Source: JBBDWJ01 sp040902925 (GTDB lineage Bacteria; Acidobacteriota; Terriglobia; Bryobacterales; UBA6623). From it: a DNA stretch of 10,714 bases. A model generated the notes under the pieces. That model saw nothing but the letters and a program-made list of their open reading frames with translations. It had not been told where the DNA came from and did not search any database. The position numbers were made by a program, and so were the translations under genes. The stretch's first letter is position 1. Every line of letters starts with the position of its first letter. Positions 7,234 to 10,714 of this stretch are shown piece by piece. The stretch covers positions 1-10,714 of the forward strand of contig JBBDWJ010000366.1 in assembly GCA_040902925.1 (NCBI GenBank). Reading direction: 5' to 3'.

Positions 7234-8685
7234 ATGGACCCTCGTTTTGAATACGGGCGGACGTTGACCCGCCGCCACTTCTTCGGCCTGACCAGCACCG
7301 GAATCGGCACGGCGGCGCTCGCCAGCTTGCTCAAAGACGATCTGCGCGCGGCCGAAGCAGCGGCGGGCCTGGATGGACTGCCGCACTTCGCCCCCAAGGC
7401 CAAGCGCATCATCTATCTGTTCCAGTCGGGAGCGCCATCGCAGATGGAGCTGTTTGACTACAAGCCGCAACTGCGCGAGCAGCTCGGCGTGGAACTGCCC
7501 GCCTCGATCCGCAAAGGCCAGCGGCTCACCGGCATGACCGCGACGCAGGCAAGTTTTCCGCTGGTGCCGTCGATGTTCCCGTTTTCACAGCACGGCCAGT
7601 CGGGCGCCTGGGTCAGCGAGCTGATGCCCCACGTGGCCAAGATCGCCGATGAGTTATGCTTTGTCCGCTCGATGCACACCGAGGCGATCAATCATGACCC
7701 CGCCGTGACTTTCTTTCAGACCGGCGCGCAATTGGCCGGAAGGCCGAGCATCGGCTCCTGGCTGGCTTATGGCCTCGGCAGTGAAAACCAGGATCTGCCG
7801 GCGTTCGTGGTGATGGTTTCCAAAGGCTCGGGCCAGCCCGAAGGCGGCCAGCCGCTTGCGGAACGCATGTGGGGCAGCGGTTTTTTGCCGACCCGCTATC
7901 AGGGCGTGAAATTCCGATCGACGGGCGACCCGGTGTTGTATCTCTCTGATCCGCCCGGCTTCAGCCGCGACGACCGCCGCCGCTTCCTCGACGATCTCGC
8001 CAAGCTCAACGAGATGCACCTGGGGGAGTTCAGCGATCCGGAAATCTCGACGCGCATCGCGCAGTACGAGATGGCCTACCGGATGCAGGCATCGGTGCCC
8101 GAGCTCGCCACGCTCTCCAGCGAGCCGGATGATGTCTTCGAGCTCTACGGTCCCGATTCGCGCAAGCCGGGAACGTTCGCCGCGAATTGCTTACTGGCGC
8201 GGCGGTTGGCCGAGCGCGGTGTGCGTTTCATCCAGCTTTTCCATCGCGGCTGGGACCAGCACACCAAGCTGCCCAAGGAAATCGTCGGGCAGTCACGCGA
8301 TACCGACCAGCCCTCGGCCGCGCTGATCCAGGATCTCAAGCAGCGCGGCCTGCTCGACGACACACTGGTCGTGTGGGGCGGCGAGTTCGGCCGCACGGCC
8401 TACTGCCAGGGCCGCTTCGCAGCGGACGACTACGGCCGCGATCATCATCCGCGCTGCTTTACGATCTGGATGGCCGGCGGCGGCATCAAGCCCGGCGTCG
8501 TGCATGGCGAGACCGACGAGTTCTCCTACAACATCGTGCGCGACCCGGTCCACGTGCATGACCTGCACGCGACCATTTTGCACTGTCTCGGGATCGACCA
8601 CACCAAGCTGACGTTCAAGTATCAAGGGCGGCATTTCCGCTTGACCGACGTTCATGGGAAGGTCGTGAAACCCGTTCTGGCGTGA
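7234..8685 (+). CDS. Tat-exported DUF1501 protein (sulfatase/alkaline phosphatase-like fold)
   Basis: This 483-residue protein opens with a twin-arginine signal, LTRRHFFG (R13, R14), followed by a mild hydrophobic stretch (about 18-32). That predicts export as a folded, probably cofactor-loaded protein. DUF1501 signatures follow: KRIIYLFQSGAPSQMELFD (57-75), GWDQH (339-343), WGGEFGRT (381-388) and GRDHHP (401-406), then a His-rich VHVHDLHATILHCLGID (439-455). The family belongs to the alkaline phosphatase/sulfatase-like clan. Asp, His and Glu in these motifs probably bind metal, although I see no Cys-x-Pro-x-Arg sulfatase signature. The substrate is unknown. The length and domain order are normal, with no truncation. 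It forms an operon with the upstream cytochrome-type gene (three-base gap), a pairing conserved across several phyla that suggests joint action in the periplasm. Confidence 0.95.
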   Translation: MDPRFEYGRTLTRRHFFGLTSTGIGTAALASLLKDDLRAAEAAAGLDGLPHFAPKAKRIIYLFQSGAPSQMELFDYKPQLREQLGVELPASIRKGQRLTGMTATQASFPLVPSMFPFSQHGQSGAWVSELMPHVAKIADELCFVRSMHTEAINHDPAVTFFQTGAQLAGRPSIGSWLAYGLGSENQDLPAFVVMVSKGSGQPEGGQPLAERMWGSGFLPTRYQGVKFRSTGDPVLYLSDPPGFSRDDRRRFLDDLAKLNEMHLGEFSDPEISTRIAQYEMAYRMQASVPELATLSSEPDDVFELYGPDSRKPGTFAANCLLARRLAERGVRFIQLFHRGWDQHTKLPKEIVGQSRDTDQPSAALIQDLKQRGLLDDTLVVWGGEFGRTAYCQGRFAADDYGRDHHPRCFTIWMAGGGIKPGVVHGETDEFSYNIVRDPVHVHDLHATILHCLGIDHTKLTFKYQGRHFRLTDVHGKVVKPVLA

Positions 8686-8813
8686 AAATCGTCGCACGCG
8701 ATTAGGGACGCGCTAGCTCCAGCCATTGAGCGAATTCCCAGGCTGGCTGGACCGCATTCACATTGCACCCTTTGTGAGAAAAGCGGCCTGCGGCGTGAGA
8801 CAATAGTATCGCT

Positions 8814-9026
8814 ATGCTGGAATTTCTTTCCGCGCTCTTCCTCGAACCTCGTAGCACCTGGACGACGGCGTTCGCCGTCCTGGCCTGCTTTGTTGTGGGC
8901 GCGCTGATTCGCAGCGCCGCTCCCGACTCCATCGCGTTGCCTCTGCTGGGCGGCCTCATCGCCGCGGCCATCGTCGGCGCCGTCGCTTGGCGGATGGAGT
9001 CCCGCAAGCACTCCTCGGTGCTTTAG
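8814..9026 (+). CDS. Small hypothetical membrane protein, two helices
   Basis: This 70-residue protein is predicted to have two membrane helices, about residues 17-33 and 42-59, followed by a basic tail WRMESRKHSS. I do not recognise a family. The ATG at 8814 has no obvious Shine-Dalgarno sequence. A TAGTAT at 8804-8809 ends only four bases before it, so the transcript could be leaderless if that is a -10 box. The gene converges on the enolase-superfamily gene with an 18-base gap. The frame is hydrophobic and compositionally coding-like, and the opposite-strand frames look like shadows. It could still be a chance frame, so confidence is moderate. Confidence 0.6.
   Translation: MLEFLSALFLEPRSTWTTAFAVLACFVVGALIRSAAPDSIALPLLGGLIAAAIVGAVAWRMESRKHSSVL
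9006..9023 (+). terminator. Weak hairpin between convergent genes
   Basis: AAGCAC (9006-9011) pairs with GTGCTT (9018-9023) around a six-base loop, overlapping the last codons of the small membrane protein gene. Only a short T run follows, so termination here would be inefficient. It may simply be chance. Confidence 0.22.
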
Positions 9027-9044
9027 ACCGCACGCCGTTCCAGC

Positions 9045-10289
9045 TCAACTCCAGTAGCTCTCGCCCTCCATCAGGTGCGCTTTCACCACCTCTGGATTCA
9101 GCTCGATCCCCAATCCCGGTTTATCGGGCACGCGAATATGGCCTTCCACGACCAGCGGGCCGTCGCGAACGATCACATCATCCATCCAATCGCGCTTGCC
9201 CACGACTGTTTCCAGAACCAGATAGTCGCGTACCGAAGCCGCCAGCGACACCGACGCCATGGTGCAGACCACGCTTCCCGTGTTGTGGTTGCACATCGGC
9301 AAGTAGAACAAATCAGCGAGGTCGGCGATCTTCTTGGTTTCGAGCAGACCGCCGGTGTTGCGGACGTCAGGGTTCAAGATATCGGCGGCGTGGTTGATGA
9401 TGAAGTCCTTGAAACCATGGCGGCGCGCGAGATTCTCGCCCATACAAATCGGAACGGACGTGCTTTCGACCAGCCGCCGCCAACTGTCGGAATAGTCCAC
9501 CGGCATCGGGTCTTCCAAAAACAGCGGCTTGATAGGCTCGATCGCTTCGGCGAGCTGAATCGATGTGCGCAGATCGTATTCCCAGTGGCAGTGCACCAGA
9601 ATGTCTTGCTCCCAGCCGAGCGCCTCGCGGCAGTTTTCGTAGCCTTGGCGGACTTGGCGCAGCTCTTCGGAAGTCAGCAGGCGGTTGGAGCGGTCACGCG
9701 CCAGATCCTTCGCCGGATCGCTGTGGGTCAAACCGTATTTAGCAGCGCTCCAGCCGGAGGGATCTTCCTTGCGGCGCTGCGCCCACTCACGGCACGACGC
9801 TTTGTCGAGCCAGTCGCGCGGGCCGCCATGATTGTAAACGCGCACGCGATCGCGGAAGCGGCCGCCGAGCAGCGTCGAAGCCGGCACGCCAAGAATCTTA
9901 CCCGCGAGGTCCCACAGCGCGATCTCGATGCCGCTCGCCGCGCGGATGAGCATGTGCGCGGAGCCGTCGGTGCGCTGGCCTAGCCCCGTGTAAATGGCGT
10001 CGATCTGTAGCGGATCTTTGCCGATGAGCTCGGCCTTGAGCGCCAGAATCTGCTCCTTCACGCCGACGCCCGGATTGCCGTAGCCTTCCCCGATTCCGTA
10101 CACGCCTGCGTCCGTGTCGATTTTCACCAGCGAGTAGTTGCGCGGACCTTGCAGCATCATCACCTGAACATCGGTGATCTTCACGCGGCCCTTCTCGGCT
10201 GCGGCCAGCGCGTGATAGCGCGGCAGCCACGCGGCGCCGGAAACGGCGGCGAGCGAGCGAAGAAAGTCGCGGCGATTGAGCGTCTTCAT
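9045..10289 (-). CDS. Tat-exported mandelate racemase/galactonate dehydratase-like protein (enolase superfamily)
   Basis: This 414-residue protein starts with a twin-arginine signal, NRRDFLRSLAAVSGAAWLP (5-23), probably cleaved near 31. The N-terminal capping domain (about 35-140) includes GIGEGYGNPG and ends with IEIALWDLAGKILGVP. The (beta/alpha)7-beta barrel follows, with Glu259 in LFLEDP and Glu285 in MGENL as second and third metal ligands. Asp308 (PDVRNTGG) and His335 (CNHNTGS) could form the His-Asp dyad. The first metal position, normally Asp in a D-x-H pattern, reads H233-C234-H235 in ILVHCHWEYD. The family dehydrates or racemises sugar acids; the exact substrate cannot be read from sequence, and the galactonate dehydratase comparison is only to the nearest well-known type. 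AAGGAG five bases upstream supports the start. Export is unusual for this mainly cytoplasmic superfamily. It is transcribed divergently from the phosphorylase gene. Confidence 0.92.
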   Translation of the reverse strand: MKTLNRRDFLRSLAAVSGAAWLPRYHALAAAEKGRVKITDVQVMMLQGPRNYSLVKIDTDAGVYGIGEGYGNPGVGVKEQILALKAELIGKDPLQIDAIYTGLGQRTDGSAHMLIRAASGIEIALWDLAGKILGVPASTLLGGRFRDRVRVYNHGGPRDWLDKASCREWAQRRKEDPSGWSAAKYGLTHSDPAKDLARDRSNRLLTSEELRQVRQGYENCREALGWEQDILVHCHWEYDLRTSIQLAEAIEPIKPLFLEDPMPVDYSDSWRRLVESTSVPICMGENLARRHGFKDFIINHAADILNPDVRNTGGLLETKKIADLADLFYLPMCNHNTGSVVCTMASVSLAASVRDYLVLETVVGKRDWMDDVIVRDGPLVVEGHIRVPDKPGLGIELNPEVVKAHLMEGESYWS

Positions 10290-10294
10290 GGAAT

Positions 10295-10300
10295 CTCCTT
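10295..10300 (-). promoter_or_regulatory. Ribosome binding site of the exported enolase-superfamily gene
   Basis: The minus strand reads AAGGAG five bases before the ATG at 10289-10287. It supports the start that includes the twin-arginine signal. Confidence 0.8.
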
Positions 10301-10372
10301 TTCGGCGGCGGACCGCCAGTAATGTAACACGAAATGGGGGGGGTGACTGTCTGCTTTAGCAGCGGGCCTTTC

Positions 10373-10406
10373 AGTACTGGGCACGAGAATAAGTACTGGC
10401 ACGAGA
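10373..10406. repeat. Short direct repeat, two copies in the divergent promoter region
   Basis: AGTACTGGGCACGAGA (10373-10388) is followed by AGTACTGGCACGAGA (10392-10406). The copies differ by one G and start 19 bases apart, which is close to two helical turns. They lie between the divergent enolase-superfamily and phosphorylase genes, where a regulator operator would be expected. A recent slippage duplication is the alternative. Confidence 0.55.
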
Positions 10407-10486
10407 GCCTCTTCCGGCAACGCTCACGCAGCTCGACGCGAACTTGCGGCCCCACAGTCTGTATCCATCGAAGAGACCATGTTGAC

Positions 10487-10492
10487 TACAAT
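10487..10492 (+). promoter_or_regulatory. Candidate -10 box upstream of the phosphorylase start
   Basis: TACAAT, in the context CTACAATC, sits 36 bases before the ATG at 10529, giving a leader of about 25-30 bases. No good -35 hexamer lies 16-18 bases upstream. The context matches CTATAATC upstream of the cytochrome operon. Confidence 0.35.
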
Positions 10493-10528
10493 CGGGATAC
10501 AAGCGACTCCTCCGCGAAGAGGTTTTCC

Positions 10529-10714
10529 ATGTCGATAACTTCGCCACCACCAGTTGCCGGGGACGCCGCGGCATTAGCTGCGTCGATCGAGCGCTACCTG
10601 CGGTACACGTTCGGTCTGCGGCCCCAGGACGCCTCGCAGCAGCACCTGTTTCGAGCGTGCGCCCTTGCCGTGCGCGAAAAGATGCTATAGGGTATGTTGG
10701 AGTCCGAGCGCGGC
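10529..10714 (+). CDS. glgP: Glucan (glycogen/starch) phosphorylase N-terminus with in-frame TAG, cut by window end
   Basis: From the ATG at 10529 the frame gives 53 residues, then TAG at 10688-10690, then continues GMLESERG to the window edge. The stretch IERYLRYTFGLRPQDA followed by FRACALAVREKML matches the conserved start of glycogen phosphorylases. E. coli GlgP has a comparable FAVRDRLVERWLRSNRA, and the homology runs straight across the stop, which sits where GlgP has Glu (one base from GAG or CAG). AAGAGG at 10517-10522, six bases upstream, supports the start. The enzyme would release glucose 1-phosphate from storage glucan in the cytoplasm. The stop makes this a possible pseudogene, a sequencing error, or a gene that really starts at ATG 10694. 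The identification rests on about 60 residues and is therefore provisional. Confidence 0.65.

Noticed and set aside
6721..7470. Minus-strand open frame spanning the junction of the two operon genes
   Set aside because: It would run through the conserved end of DUF1553 and the Tat signal of DUF1501, so it is a shadow.
8718..8751. Inverted repeat TCCAGCC/GGCTGGA after the DUF1501 gene
   Set aside because: The 20-base loop and the absence of a T-tract make it a poor terminator, and no other role is suggested.
9075..9983. Plus-strand open frame of 302 codons opposite the enolase-superfamily gene
   Set aside because: The minus strand encodes clear metal-site motifs here; the plus-strand product has no motif and no supported start.
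10351..10362. Small palindrome CTGCTTTAGCAG
   Set aside because: Five-bp arms with a two-base centre are common by chance and lack a second copy.
10375..10410. TGGCACG resembling half of a sigma-54 promoter
   Set aside because: The matching TTGC element is not found at the required spacing after either copy.

Overview
The window is a GC-rich, densely coding bacterial stretch that most resembles an acidobacterium of the Bryobacter/Solibacter type. The reasons are a PSCyt1-DUF1549-DUF1553 cytochrome paired with a Tat-exported DUF1501 protein, a DUF6677-type membrane protein, and a Tat-tagged enolase-superfamily enzyme. Planctomycetes and Verrucomicrobia share the first pair, so the phylum call is an inference from gene content. 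No tRNA, rRNA, CRISPR array, insertion sequence or phage gene was found.

Layout. (1) 1-1356 (+): C-terminal two thirds of a YyaL/SPATA20-type protein (DUF255 family), cut by the window start. (2) 1357-1672: gap with a good minus-strand terminator. (3) 1673-2827 (-): a compact single-ring Clp/Hsp100-type AAA+ ATPase. (4) 2828-3219: gap between divergent genes. (5) 3220-3809 (+): two small membrane proteins coupled by a TAATG overlap; the first is DUF6677-like. (6) 4036-8685 (+): a tight two-gene operon of a 1064-residue di-CxxCH cytochrome-type protein with an internal LamG-like domain and a Tat-exported DUF1501 protein. (7) 8814-9026 (+): a small two-helix membrane protein. (8) 9045-10289 (-): a Tat-exported mandelate racemase/galactonate dehydratase-like protein. 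(9) 10529-10714 (+): the start of a glucan phosphorylase interrupted by an in-frame TAG and then cut by the window end.

How they fit together. The cytochrome/DUF1501 pair and the neighbouring enolase-superfamily protein all carry export signals, and the cytochrome has a carbohydrate-binding-type fold. This suggests, without proving it, an envelope-located role in carbohydrate or sugar-acid breakdown. The YyaL, Clp-like and DUF6677 genes look like ordinary chromosomal genes without an obvious shared pathway.

The points most worth a second look are the amber codon in the phosphorylase start, the His-Cys-His in place of the usual Asp-x-His at the first metal site of the exported enolase-superfamily protein, and the one-domain Clp ATPase that keeps a ClpP-docking-like tripeptide. 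I did not find a convincing undescribed multi-gene system.
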